In this document: piece by piece, positions 23,341-35,574 of the stretch
Layout of the letters: each line of letters starts with the position of its first letter
Numbering within the stretch: position 1 is the stretch's first letter
Source of the DNA: Solea solea
Taxonomy: Eukaryota > Chordata > Actinopteri > Pleuronectiformes > Soleidae
Direction of reading: 5' to 3'
NCBI RefSeq assembly: GCF_958295425.1
Contig: NC_081141.1
Span: 28,935,855 to 28,999,854 of the forward strand
DNA length: 64,000 bases
The notes under the pieces: model-generated
Told to the model about the DNA's origin: nothing
The model's input: only the letters and a program-made list of their open reading frames with translations
The model's database searches: none
Translations under genes and position numbers: made by a program

Positions 23341-25420
23341 ATATGTTGATGTCTTGTATGTGGACATATGGACATTGGACTCGAGTGCGTCTCCATGTGT
23401 CGTCATTTTCAGAGATGAAGTGTTTGCTTGTTTTCTGTTCCGCTGCTAATCCACCGGCTCGAGTGTTTGTGGATCCGGAGAATGAGACGAGCTATAATAA
23501 TTATGTAAATTCATCTGAATTAGCATACAATCACTGATGGAACCTGCTGCTCCACTAACAGACCATAATATCCTGTCTCTACACTGTCTCTGTCTGTGCA
23601 CTTTTGTCTCCAAGTGAATCCAAATCACTGCTATTCTTCTGCAGAAAGGACTTTAAATAGAAATGATTTAAAAAAGAATAGATGTCAATTTACATGAATG
23701 TAAATTATTATTATCATGTTATACATCTGTGACCTGCTGTAACCTTAAAGTTTAAATAACTTTAATGGATTAAATTGATAACTAAAAGTTAACCTTAACA
23801 ATAAACACTAGATTTACTTAAATCCAGTAGTTTATACTTAAATTGTTTAAATGACTAAATTTAAATGATTCAAGTTGACTGGAATTTCTGAATTCAGGGA
23901 GAATTTCCAAGTTTTAAATTCACTGTTATCTGAACATTTTAATCTTTAAAAACACGTGTTTTTGTTGGATTAAGTTTCTCTGTGACACCTGTGAGTGTCT
24001 GCTCTGCCCTGATTGTCTGGCCCCGCCCTGATTGTCTGGCCCCGCCCTGACGAGCTTCACCTGTGTATTTAGGCTCAGTGTTTGTGAGCGTCTTCTGTTT
24101 GTCTGTCGTGTTCATTCTGCTGCTGCTTTGTTTCATCGCTTTAGTAAATGTTTGTAACTTTGTTTCATCGCTAGAAAACTTACATTTAACGTAACTTTAC
24201 TTAACTTAACATTGAACTTAACTCAGTTTGTTTTTAATTTAGTGAAACTCTTGGGTTTCAGACATGCTTCACTGTGAGTTCAGACTCAAACTTTTAGGAA
24301 ACAGCTGATGAGAGACGACACAAACACAGACTCCTGCTGTCTCTGCTTCATATATTATTATAATAACAATGATAATCCTGGTTGATCAGAGTCAGTGTGT
24401 GGTCTGACGCTGCAGCTCCACAACTTCCTGTTCTGCTGGAAGTCATTTGTGTTTTCACAGGAACGAGAGCAACTGTGTTTCTCCACAGTGAAAATATCTT
24501 CTCCAAAGACTGGGTCAGGACCCACATATTCTTATTTGGATCCTCAAATAAACAAATTTGCTGAATTTCCCCAAACTTTTATTCAAGTTTAATGTCATAA
24601 AATGAAGTTTGAATTAATTTACTAAAACATCTTTTCGACATGAGTCAGGAATGAGTCATTGTCACAATTTAGACATATTATTAAGGTCCTGAAAGTCTGA
24701 TAATCTGTAAAAAACCGAGTGGAAAGTGTGAGAAAGTTTGTTAAAAAGCACCAGTTTTGTTTGTTTTGCCTGTGAAATATAAACAAGTCACATGAATGAT
24801 TATTTTCTGTCTCTGTGACACTGACTGTATTTCATTTTTTAATGTAAAATAAATTTACCACGTTTTAAAAATGATGCAGGAAACGAGACAAAGAGTTCAG
24901 GAACAATCAGGTTTGGTCGAGGAGTCGATTCAGACGTGAAATTAACAAAAAACAGTGGAAATGAAAGCAGAAAAAACAGGAGGCAGGAGAGAAATATATT
25001 AAACAACAGCACAAGCAGAGAATCTGAATCAGAGAGCAGCGGCGCCCCCTGCTGGTTCAGGAGCGTCATCACAGAAGAAAAAACTCTTCACACAAGTGAA
25101 AATAAACTTTTAATCAAACACAGACTCAGCTCTGCACGTGTGATGATTGTTGCAAACAATAATTTCAGTCGTCTCGTTTATCGACAAAATCAATAAAAAC
25201 TAAAAGCAAAATAATCACAAATTCTTCTCGTATTAATTCATCTTTCTGTTCTTGTGTTTAACACCAGATCCACAGTGACGTCATGTTAAATGTCATTGTT
25301 TTAGTTTTAAAGCGAAACTAAACAAGTTTATTTATTAACAATAAATGTAATTATACATATATATATAGTTTATTTTTACAGGGTAAAGCAGAAAGTGTCT
25401 GTTTCTTTGATTCTAGTTTA
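23341..25420. other. Intergenic spacer, no gene recognised
   Basis: Mostly AT-rich. A short direct duplication containing TGATTGTCTGGCCCCGCCC lies at about 24010-24050, and a TTTGTTTCATCGCT repeat at about 24128-24176. A fragment with CCAAAGACTGGGTCAGGACC (about 24504) belongs to the same dispersed family as 33910, 44485 and 52240. Confidence 0.7.
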
Positions 25421-28175
25421 TTACTGGTAAGTCAGTCCGTGACGGCTGAAGTGGCAGAAGAGAGGGACGGAGACACAGAGACAGAAAAACTGTGAACACA
25501 GTAAAACAAATGTCAAACAATGTTTTATAAAGACACTAAAAACAAGAGCAGAGCTTCAGATAATAACAGAATAATAACCTGGAAACAACAACAACTCTAA
25601 ACTTTTTAACAACAACCTGAAACTTGATGAGAAAAATCATTTCAAAGATATTTTGCCTGCATCAGTCTACAGATCATGGATCCACAGAGGCGATATAAAT
25701 ATTCACAATATTCACTCATTCATCCTGTGGACTGGTTCTGTGTTAATTTTTGGTTTTTGTGGCGTCAGTGACTTCACCAGTTACATAATCTTTGTTTAAA
25801 ATGTGAATTTGTATATTTATTTAAAGTAAACTTGAATGAGTAATACTTTCCTCTTTTCTCTGCTCGTATGAACGTGTCGTGTTGTATTTAATATAACTTT
25901 GAAACCTGAGAACCGTGTCACGTGTGACTGTATGTTACCTGTATGATGAACATGGTCACGACGCCTGCTCCTGTGCTCAGGTAGTTTCTGGCAAACCAGT
26001 CCCTCAGTTTGTGGAGACAACCCTGAAAAGACCGACATTTAACATAAACAAACAAATATATGAATTATACACTTTCTGCCAATAAACTCCCTTAAATGTT
26101 CCAAACTGGACCTTTGATTGACAGAGTTATGAACATGAGGGCTGATTATTTTACCTCCTGCCAGTCAGAGTGAGCGAGGACGTCGCACGGATCCTCCACG
26201 CAGCACGAGAGCGGGACGTTTCCCTTCCAGTCGGAGATGCCGTAAACTCCACAGCACTGAAACTGCACGACCACGGGAGATTTAGACACTTTTTGTAGAT
26301 TTTATCGCCAAATTTCATGAGTGTAGGTAAAACATTGACTTCATTTTCCTGGGGGGCGCTGTGGAGTCTTTTTTCCACGCACCGTCCTCTGACCCACATC
26401 ACACTTGAAAGTGAGCAACTGTGAACTGAGTATTGGATCGTCCGCTCTCTGTCCTTAAAGTGGGTTTTAGTTAGTTTACCAAATCTGAGGTGGATCCACT
26501 AATTCTGAGAGCACATTTTTTAAAATGTTAAAATTTTAAATTTTAAATATGGTGTTTCCTGGCGCCACTAGGGGGCGCTTTGTTCAAAATTGTAAATTTC
26601 CACACAGGCGTCTTCAAGGCGAGACTATTGTCAATCGTAACAATTTTGGTTGGGGTCGGAACTTCTATGGTGGAGTTATAATAGTTTTGTGGGTTTTGTT
26701 TTTGCTGAGTCGTCAGAAATTCGACGCCCCCTAGTGCCAACACTGTGTGACGCTACCTGAAGATTTTAGTAACTTTGAATTGCGATCTAGTCCAGAGTGA
26801 CCTGACAAAATCTGAAATTGATCGCAGTAAATCTGTAGCAGGAGTTCATTCAAATATCAAATGTGCAAAATTGACAAATTCGCCCGCCAAGATTGGCAGT
26901 TTGATCCAAAATGTCCACCTTCCTGTTGGGTTTGCATCCAACAGGAATCATGCTTGTTTAGTTCATAAGGATTTGGGCGGAATAACAATAAAAACTGTAA
27001 AGAATCAGAGTGAGAATCAGTGTGTGGTGCAGGATTTACCAGGTGCTGGATCAGTGTGTGGTGCAGGATTTACCAGGTGCTGGATCAGTGTGTGGTGCAT
27101 GTTTTACCAGGTGCTGGATCAGTGTGTGGTGCAGGATTTACCAGGTGCTGAACGGCATCAAAGTCGTCTTTAATGGTTTTGTTGCTCTGAGGACTGGACT
27201 CTCTGTAAATCTCCAAACTTTTCTTCAGGTCTCTCTCAAAGTACGAGTCGATCTGCACACAAGAGACACGTGACGACCATTAACTGCAACATACTGCCAC
27301 CTGCTGGACACACTGAGTGAGAGGGTGAACGCACCTCTCTGTTATAGACCAGGAACACACAGGCCATGGCCAACTCCACCAGCATCAGAATAAACAACAG
27401 CACGAAAAACTGAAACCAGAGGAAAACCAGTTCATTTGATTCTAGACTTCGTTAAAGGATTGAAACGCGTTTAAAGGAGCAGTTTGTAACATGAAGAGTT
27501 TCTGTGATGCTGTCAAAATGTCCCCATTGAAACTTAATGGAGACAGAAGTCCTCACACAAAGATGCTGTCCCTTTCCCCCCTCATTGAAGATAAATGGAC
27601 GTCCTCAAATTAAGACATGTCCTGTTCATGTGTTGTTCTTTTTACCCATTGAAATGAATGGAGACATACGTCCTCATTTCAAGACGTGCTTATGTGATCA
27701 TGTCCTTTTTTTACCTATTGAAATGAATGGAAACTGAAGTAAATGATGTTGTTGTGAGTCCTGTAATGTGCAGTCTCACCACCAGGTGTCACTGCTTCTT
27801 AGACGCTGGACTCACAGTGATGAGCATGCAGCGGTTTTCCTTTATTCCTCCTAAAACTCCCAGGTAACAAACGCAGGTGACGATGGTGCCGGTGACGACC
27901 AGAGTGTTGGCGGGAAAGATCGGCCAGAACGTCGTGACGAGCGACGCGAACCTCGAGTGCATCATCTGGAACTCACCGAAGGCTACCACGAACGCGCCGC
28001 ACAGCTGCAGCACGCGCACACACACACGCACACGCACACACGCGCACACACACACTTCAGTATACCATGACCTGTCTGTGTGTGTGTGTGTGTGTGTGTG
28101 TGCAGCTCTTACCCAGCAGAGAAAGTTGAGACATGTGATCAAAGTTTTCAGACAATTCACACACTGACGATTCAT
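25421..28175 (-). CDS. Tetraspanin of the CD53/TSPAN4/TSPAN9 type, complete (232 aa)
   Basis: Coding exons in transcript order: 28113-28175, 27816-28004, 27335-27409, 27142-27252, 26155-26262, 25939-26022, 25421-25489 (63, 189, 75, 111, 108, 84, 69 nt), the usual tetraspanin intron pattern. It is a four-pass membrane protein that organises membrane microdomains. TM1 is in exons 1-2. TM2 is followed by the intracellular GGIKENRCML signature, and TM3 is VLLFILMLVELAMACVFLVY. The large extracellular loop has C149-C150-G151, C166-C167, C172 and C184 (six cysteines), with a sequon at N133. TM4 runs into the C-terminal tail HFSRHGLTYQ. The N-terminus and loop spacing resemble leukocyte CD53, but CD53 has four loop cysteines, so a TSPAN4/9-like identity is possible. 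A probable 5' UTR exon lies at about 29000-29060. AATAAA at 25417-25422 overlaps the stop codon; another candidate is near 25369. Confidence 0.9.
26500..27010. repeat. Dispersed-repeat sequence in tetraspanin introns
   Basis: Phrases such as GGCGCCACTAGGGGGCGC, CAATTTTGGTTGGGGTCGG and CCCCCTAGTGCCA are typical of a fish dispersed repeat. Related wording occurs at 26340-26360 and loosely at 56600-56960. It has no coding signal. Confidence 0.4.
27016..27151 (-). repeat. Four tandem 34-bp copies spanning the exon 4 splice donor of the tetraspanin gene
   Basis: Copies are 27016-27049, 27050-27083, 27084-27117 and 27118-27151; the first two are identical, the third differs at a few bases and the fourth at its last base. 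Each copy contains, on the minus strand, CAGCACCTG|GTAAAT or a close variant, so the authentic donor (27140-27141) is followed by three decoys. Confidence 0.95.
27470..27811. mobile_element. TTAAAGG-type terminal-repeat element with internal tandem units, in a tetraspanin intron
   Basis: It begins TTTAAAGGAGCAGTTTGTAA and ends CTCACCACCAGGTGTCACTG...TTAGACGCTGGAC, the same end texts as the elements at 30385-30555 and 56212-56478. Inside, a unit of about 70 bp containing CCATTGAAATGAATGGAGAC repeats about four times. The right end stops only 4-5 bp from the exon 2 donor of the tetraspanin gene. Confidence 0.6.
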
Positions 28176-29060
28176 GACGTCACTGAAAAACACCACAAAA
28201 CAACACAGTGTGAATGAATGAATGAAGAGCTCTTACGTCAGTGTGGATGAATGAATGAAAACGCTAACATCAGTGTGAATGAATGAACAGCTCTGACGTC
28301 AGTGTGGATGAATGGATGAACAGCTCTGACGTCAGCATGGATGAACAGCTCTGACGTCAGTGTGGATGAATGGATGAACAGCTGCTGTTGCTGCTGCTCT
28401 TCTCAGTGTTTACAGTCTGACGTTTGACTGTTTGATGTGAAAACACTGAACCATGAGGAACCATGATCATGTGATCATCTCCTCACTCTGTCACCCTGTT
28501 TTGTATCTGCAGCAGCAACATTTCTAACAATATTAAAACAGCTTTTACTTTTCTACAGTGACGTTAAATAATAAAGACATTCTCTAAATGAAATGTGAAT
28601 TTTTCACCATTTATAAACATTAATACTTTTATTCACAAAAGAAACAAAACCCTCCTTTAAAAATGTCCTTGTATTATGTAAAGATTTGTAATAATACAAA
28701 TAATATTTGAATCCTTTTCTTTCTTGTATATTTATAATATTTCAGTTTTATATCTTCTACAGTGTTATACTTAATACTGTTTATATCAGTTTATTGCTTC
28801 TTATATTTCTGTTTCCTACTCATCACTAGTTTAACTCTCTGTGCCTTTTTTTGCTGCTGTAACTAGAATCAATAAAGTCTAATCTAATCTAATCTAATCT
28901 AATTTTATAAAGACATTTACAAATTCATAAAGTTATGACTGACAGAAAACGAGTGACTAATAAAGAAAATAAGTGAAATGTGCTGATGTTTTTACCTTAT
29001 TCTTAACTCCAGCAGCTCAGCAGTGACAGATGAAGGCGTTTTCATGTGTGAACTGAAAAC
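28176..29060 (-). promoter_or_regulatory. 5' region of the tetraspanin gene with a TGACGTCA-bearing minisatellite
   Basis: Units of about 35-40 bp (GTGTGAATGAATGAA...CAGCTCTGACGTCA) repeat at 28205-28384. Perfect TGACGTCA palindromes occur at 28175-28182, 28294-28301, 28327-28334 and 28352-28359. A possible non-coding exon lies at about 28997-29060, ending in a good donor (AATAAG|GTAAAA on the minus strand). An acceptor (TTTTTCAG, minus strand) sits 8 bp before the ATG. Function as promoter or intron is inferred. Confidence 0.4.
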
Positions 29061-30384
29061 AGACAGGTATGAAGAGGAGGAGCCACGCCCACCCCTATCT
29101 AAACCCCGCCCCCTCATACACACACTAATTAATATATTTATTTTCAAGGAAAAATATCCTATACATTAAGAATAAAGACATAAAAATAAAATATTTAGTA
29201 TTTTGTTAATTAATGTTTGGGAAAATATGAACTCTGGAGAGATGAATTTTCTCAAAAAAATGATTTATCTCTTAAATTAAAATTCTCAATACAGAAAAAA
29301 AATCATTCTAGAATTGAGAGAAAATCATTTATTTATTTATTTAAAAATGTCATTATTTCAGAAAAACAGACAGAGAAAACATATGAAAATAGATTAAAAA
29401 CTGTCAGGAAACAGAGGTCAGGTAAAAGTGGGTTAAAAAAATAAATACAAACAATATGAGATTAGAAAAAAAACAAAAATAAAATCAGACTAACGAAAAT
29501 TATATTCTAAAGTCACTTAAAATACCCAGAGAAATTAAAAAATACTTCAACTAAAAACATTTACTCTTCTGAATATTGGTTTATCTTTTTGGAATGTTAT
29601 TAAAACATATTTTACATAAAAAAACACGTAGAATTACTTTAAACATCTGTTGGATTAATTTAAAAGACATAAACAAAGCGATTTCACAGATTTAATCCCT
29701 GACATTTGGAAAAATACAAATAATGGAAGAACCGTAAATAAACTTAATCCTGTTGGCAAAACAACTTTGACGAGATGCCAGCAGGTGGCGCTGTTGACTG
29801 TTGAATTAAACTGAGAAAACGACACATTTCACTGTAGTTTATCAGAATTTATATCAAATCAAAAATTGACATTTTATCTCAACAGAAGTTTTCTTTAATT
29901 GTATATTTGTTTAAATTAAATTAAAAAGTTTTTATTTTTTATTTTTAAATAAAGCTTTATTCAAATACGTGTACATTACAATGTAGACAATCACAGGAAC
30001 TGAACAAATAAGGAAAGAAAATAAACTGGAAACAAACTCCAGACGATGAAAACAGTGTTAGTGAGAGGGGGGCGGAGCTATGACATCATCGAGTATCGGT
30101 CGTCTTACACGAAAAACGCATAAAAGGTGGCATTTTTTGGACATTTTGCTACCAAAACACTGTTTTCGTCAGTGTCTGAACTGCAGCGCCACCCGGTGGA
30201 CACCAGGAGAATAAGGCACCATTCCATCACATATTTATATAACCACAGGTTCGAAACATCATTGACTCACACCATCCAGCAGATGGCGACGAGTTTGTGA
30301 CCTCTGATTAAAAGCGAATTTTAAAGCGTGGTCCTTTTTTTAATCATAACTGCGTCAGCTGATCACAGTGTTTACGAGTCGCTC
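29061..30384. other. Intergenic spacer, AT-rich, no gene recognised
   Basis: Sequence between the tetraspanin 5' end and the lman2l 3' end. Apart from A/T-rich text, nothing is recognised. Confidence 0.7.
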
Positions 30385-30555
30385 TTAAAGGTCCAGTGTG
30401 TAACACTCAGGGTTAGGGTTTAGTATAAGTGTAGAATTGCTGAACAGTGTTTTTAACGTTTGGCTTTCGTAGCCCCTTGTGCCGCACCTGTGTTGCAATC
30501 TGCAGTCTCACCACTAGAGGTCAGTATTTCTTTTCTTACACGCTGGACCTTTAAA
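30385..30555. mobile_element. 171-bp MITE-like element, 19-bp terminal inverted repeats
   Basis: The left end TTAAAGGTCCAGTGTGTAA matches the reverse complement of the right end (TTACACGCTGGACCTTTAA) with one mismatch. Internal text CTCACCACTAGAGGTCA is shared with 27760-27790 and 56430-56450. Confidence 0.75.
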
Positions 30556-30747
30556 CATCAAAGAAGGTTTTCCACAGGTTGACTGGTCTTCACAGCAGGT
30601 TACACCGAGTGGCTGTAAGAGGTAACTGCACTACAGTAAATCAATAAATAACAGCATCCGATTCTGAAGTTCCTGGGTTTTTCCATCTCTCGCGTGTCGT
30701 CAGTGCTATGGGATGTAATCGTTCCCACTTTAATGAGATGAGTTCAC

Positions 30748-30753
30748 TTTATT
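30748..30753 (-). terminator. Candidate poly(A) signal of lman2l
   Basis: AATAAA on the minus strand, about 220 bp after the lman2l stop codon. No cleavage-site evidence is available. Confidence 0.4.
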
Positions 30754-30969
30754 TTAATAATAAATATTTCTTCTAGAGCAGCTTTACCAGAGGATATTCC
30801 ACAGGTGGCTCACCTGTCCACGACGTTCACTTGTTCATCTGGGCTGTTTTATCATGTTCTCCAGCTCTTGAAGTTGTTCACTCTTAGTTTTCTAACGTAT
30901 GTTCACATACAGTCTGAGAAAAGGAGACAAAAAAAAAACCTAAAAGGAAAAGAAACACTTGTCCTCCGA

Positions 30970-33900
30970 TCAATAGAAGCGTTTGCGTCTTTTCTCCGTC
31001 CAGCGTCCGTAAAACATGAGTCCGATGACTGCGAGGACACCGACGCCCAGGATGGAGAAGAGGAGCGTGAAGAAGAGCTGGACTCCGCTCATCCCTTCCT
31101 CCTCGACTATAACTAAGGGGGGAAAAAACAACACAACAAAGGACGATGACATGTCATGATCACGCAGACAAGGGCTCCCCCTGGTGGTCAAACACGTCCT
31201 CAGAGATTTTTGAAAACGTCTACAACGTCTAAAACGTCTACAACGTCTACACAAAATTCAAGCACTTTCAATGACCCAAAAACTTTCAAGGGACTTCTTT
31301 TTTTTTCAAATTCACCAGCTTTCAAGGATTTCAAGGACCCATGGAAACCCTGGAGGTTATATTTATCGGCCGTGGAGTCGCCGCCGTTTCATTCATTCAT
31401 TCATTTACCTTTGAACTGCTCCATGTCGTCCACTCTGGGTAAGAGGATGCTCTCCTGCTCCTCCGCCTCCTCCTCTGGAGTCTTCTCCACCGTCAGCTGG
31501 TACAGCTTCATGGAGATGATGTCGTGGTTATCTGGAAGAACGACACAAGAGCTCAAGTCTTTCACATGTGTCAACCAAGTCACTCTCATCAGTCGACTCA
31601 CTGGAGGTGTTGATAAGAAATAAGAAATGTCTTTCTGGGAACGTGGTGAATGTGGTGAACTTGGAGGTGAAGTTCTGGTGTAAAATGGAACTCGGTCTCA
31701 CTTGTAAAAGAGGTTTTAATCTCAATGTGACCTCCATGTAAAATACATGTTTAAAAATAACGTAAGTAAAAGCAAAAAGTACTAAGAAAAACGTCCTTCG
31801 TCGCATCTGCTTCAGGTTCTTCCATCTGCTTCAGGTTCATTGACCCGTCGTTCTATTAATCCCTGATTAATCCCTGAGAACATGGAGGAGATGATACCTG
31901 ACAAGTCTCCAGTGGCGGACGAGGCACCTAAGAAGTATCCTGTGGGAAGTCTCAGTCCTCTGATGTCAACACACGGCTTCCACTCCTGCTTCCCGTCTAC
32001 GTCCACCATGACCTGCAGCGGCAGAAAGAAACTCAAATCTAAAACACACTCAGGTGTATGTAGAACGTGAAGCGGCCTGAAGCCACTGTTTCAGCTTCAT
32101 ACCCTCAGTTTATTTCTGGAGTATCTGACGAGGAGGAACGTGTCGTAGAGGGAGTTGCGAACCAAAGCCGAGCATCCGGCGAGCACAGAGGGGCGTCCGT
32201 CGCGGTCATGGTCGTACGACACCGTCCCGTTCCCCAGCATCACCGATATGTACGGGAAAGATTTCTGTGAGGGCGACAGCAACAGGACATGTCTTACACG
32301 TTTATCTTCTTCTATAAAGCAGAGAAATCCCAGCTGTCTACAGAACATACGTCATCAGGTTCAGAGTTTGGATAAGTGTCCACGAGGACTCCGAGTCCAA
32401 CAAACTGGGCCACGTTTCCAAACGCAGGACCTGGATAAAACAATGGAAATAAAACAGTGAGCAAAGAGGTCATTTTTCAGCTTCTTAAAATGTGAATATT
32501 TTCTAGTTTCTTTGATTTTTCAGCTTCTTAAAATGTGAATATTTTCTAGTTTCTTTGATTTTTCAGCTTCTTAAATGTGAATCTTTTCTAGTTTCTTTGA
32601 TTTTTCAGCTTCTTAAATGTGAATATTTTCTAGTTTAAGTTTAACTTTTATTAATTAATTTATTTCCTGTTTCATATGTTTAATATTAACTTTATTCATT
32701 ATATTCATAAAAAAATACACACAGTCAAAATTCAGATTGGCGAGACAGACACAAAATTGTTGTGCCTGTCATTTATTTAAGTGAAGCAAATTTATGCATC
32801 TTTTTCTATAATGTAAGATATGTTAAATTAAATAAATCATCATTTATATCATAAATATATATGTAAAAACCCATGTCACTCGACCTCAACATGAAATACC
32901 ATCACAATGTTCTTACCGTCCTGCATGCGATCTCTGGTCAACCAGACGGCCATTCCATCCCCGTTCAGATTCTTCTTTCCAACGCCGTGGATTTTGAAGT
33001 GAACCTTCAGCTCCCAGTCCTGCAAGAAGAGCGGCTGAGCAGCAGAGGAAGGAAGAAGAAGAAGAAGAAGAAGAAGAAGAAGAAGAAGAAGAAGGTTAGA
33101 GAAAAACTGGTTTGTCTCCACTTGCGATGCTACGGGCAACAAGTTTCTGTCAACAGCATAATCCGGCCGTGTTTTTAAGGAAGCAGCGCTGGGTAAGTTG
33201 CTTTGGTAAACCGGTAATCAGACCACTCGTGCAGGTGGTTCGAGGACTTATGTCCACATTCTTTTACATGTGAGGACGTACACGTGTCCTCTGGTGATGT
33301 CTCCTCTGCCCTGCAGCAGCTCTGTCAGTGAAAGTTCATTCATGTTTTTGTGGACACGCCCACACACTCCCCACATACGCCCACACACACACACTGATTC
33401 CTACTTTATTTTTTCCAGTTTATTGATGAGCATCGGCTCAATATTACTTATTAATCTGCCCGTTATTACAACCAGAAAATATTCACATTTAAGAAGCAGA
33501 AAAATCACAGAAACCAGAAAATATTCACATTTAAGAAGCAGAAAAATCAGAGAAACCATAAGATATTCACATTTAAGAAGCTGAAAAATGACACAAGTTA
33601 AACAATTATGAAAATAGTTGATTCATTTAATAATTGATGAATCTTCGCAGGCCTCCTCCCTTCTATGATGTTAACACAGGACAGACAAAAAGCAGTAAAC
33701 AGTAAACTTACAATGCGACTCCACACTGCCCCCTGTCTGCTCTGCAGATCTGGGGTCAGTCTCACGTGGTCAGGTGTGACCATGGCGTTGCCCATCAGAT
33801 CCCAGAACGAGGAACTAGAGAAGCCCAAGCCTGCAGATTATAAAAATAATACATGTTAGAAAGTAAACAGAAGAAAAATATACATGTTAGAAAGTAAACA

Positions 33901-35574
33901 GAAGAACGTGTTTCCCAAAGACTGGCTCAGGACACACAGATGAATAAGTAAAATAAGTAAGATTTTACCAACCTTTTAGTTAAGATTTCTGTGTATATAT
34001 TTGCTCTTTTTTGCTTTAACAGACCTCACTGATACAGGAATACACCACAGAATTAACACGATATCTGTATTGGACGATACTGGCTTAAAACTCTATTATC
34101 AGATTTTTATGTTTATTTATTTTGCATTATGATGAAAATGTAAATCTACTGCTGTGACATGAGTATGAAAAATATTATGTTCATTTTACTACAGAAGAGA
34201 TTAAATGACCAATGCAGCTCGGGGAACTGAGCTGTTTTTATGAATTTATGAATGAATGAATGAATGAATGAATTGATTTAGGCTCAATTTTGATCATGTG
34301 AATATAATAAAAATATAAAAGAGAGAAAAAACTGAATAAAAAGAGCCAAATCAAATAGAAGACATGTCCAAAAAGGAGCAAAAAGAAGCATAAACTGATT
34401 TAATCCTGCACTTTTTTAGCTATTCATTCAACTAATAATCATCAGCGTACACAATACATAATACATAATGTGTACAAGTCAGCACTTCAGATCTCCACCC
34501 AACATTCTTTATAGCACAAAGTAAGTCATGTTCTTTTACCTACTGATGTAATTATATTACGAATATCTGTGATAGTCATGACTCACCTGTAGACGTCTAT
34601 TATCAAACTATAGATATCTTCACATACAGTTTGATTAAACATACCTCAAATTGGAGAAAGCTTCAACTACATTTGACTGACTGTCTAAATTTTAATGTTA
34701 ATATCTCAAAGTGGTATTATGGATGTTATGGAAGTTGTAGATATCGCCCAACAAAATTTATTTATTATTCATTTCTACCACAGTTATCTAAGAAATGTGC
34801 ACACACATCCTAATACTAAAATGTTGTTGAATTAAATTACAATTTTTTTCACAGATTTAAAAAGATTGACTTATGTTTTAAAGCTTGTGTTTTCCCACTT
34901 ACCTGTTTTTACACCATGCACTCAGATTATGTGAACATTATGATTTGTACACATGAATCAAAACAAAGGGGGGTGTCTTTTAATTATATTTTTTATAAGA
35001 TATTTTGCAAATGTCATTGTGACGTAATGATGTTGTCATTACTATGGTCTGGGATCGTCAACTTTCGAACACTTCACGTGTTTGCCAATTTACGTGTGCT
35101 AGCTAACTGCTGGCTAAGAGTAGCATGCATTTCCCGTACTGTGACATTTGAGCTAAAATACACAAACTGTGACACAAACTTCCTCCTCCGAGTTAATTAT
35201 CACCATTAACACTTTAACTAGAGCTCTGCTTCACGAAGCCCCCCCCAAGTGGTAATTTGCGTTCGGCGCTGACTGATATCGTTAGCGAATGATAATAACG
35301 TAGTTACGCCGGTTTAAAATCGCTAGTTAGCAGAGGTTTAGTAAGGTGACGGTTATTACGTGAACGTACCGCGGTAAGGCTTGGACAGAGAGTATTCCCG
35401 CTTCAAAAACTCATCCTGAAACTCCGACTCGTTCGCCAGCGAGTGACCCGTCAACACACCCACGGCGACGGCAAACAGACATGTTAATTCACGGGCGTTT
35501 TTAAAACAAAACATTGGAAAGAGGAACCAGAAAGTTCTCGAGTGACTGGACTGAGTTCCTCCTGTCGCGACCAT
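30970..35574 (-). CDS. lman2l: LMAN2L (VIP36-like L-type lectin), early secretory pathway cargo receptor, complete (354 aa)
   Basis: Coding exons in transcript order: 35370-35574, 33712-33830, 32917-33034, 32351-32430, 32103-32264, 31898-32012, 31409-31531, 30970-31112; 1065 nt. The protein is a type I membrane lectin that binds high-mannose glycans in the ER/early Golgi. A hydrophobic signal segment lies at about 30-45. The legume-lectin domain runs from about residue 58 (FLKREYSLSKPYRG) to about 285, with FWDLMGNAMV, VHFKIHGVGKKNLNGDGMAV, VDTYPN, SYDHDRDGRPS and TGDLSDNHDIIS. The TM segment is about 318-342 and the cytosolic tail ends RRKRFY, an ER-sorting signal. LMGNAMV and KPYRG favour LMAN2L over LMAN2. 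Start chosen at 35574 (context GGAATGG); an in-frame ATG lies further upstream at 35661. Introns carry dispersed-repeat pieces. It is head-to-head with bnip3l. Confidence 0.96.
32471..32640. repeat. Tandem copies of the CAGCTTCTTAAATGTGAATA segment in lman2l intron 3
   Basis: Three to four copies of a unit of about 43-50 bp (TTTTTCAGCTTCTTAAA...TTTTCTAGTTTCTTTGA). It is the reverse complement of the 42-bp satellite monomer at 47945-48872. Confidence 0.85.
33470..33600. repeat. Three tandem copies of the same segment in lman2l intron 2
   Basis: CCAGAAAATATTCACATTTA followed by AGAAGCAGAAAAATCA recurs three times with period about 42 bp, in the orientation of the dpysl2 satellite. The flanks resemble the larger dispersed element seen at 46885-47150. 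Confidence 0.85.
33831..35369 (-). other. lman2l intron 1
   Basis: About 1.5 kb of AT-rich sequence. A TTTCCCAAAGACTGGCTCAGGAC repeat fragment lies near 33910 and GAAT tetranucleotides near 34250. No exon recognised. Confidence 0.8.
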
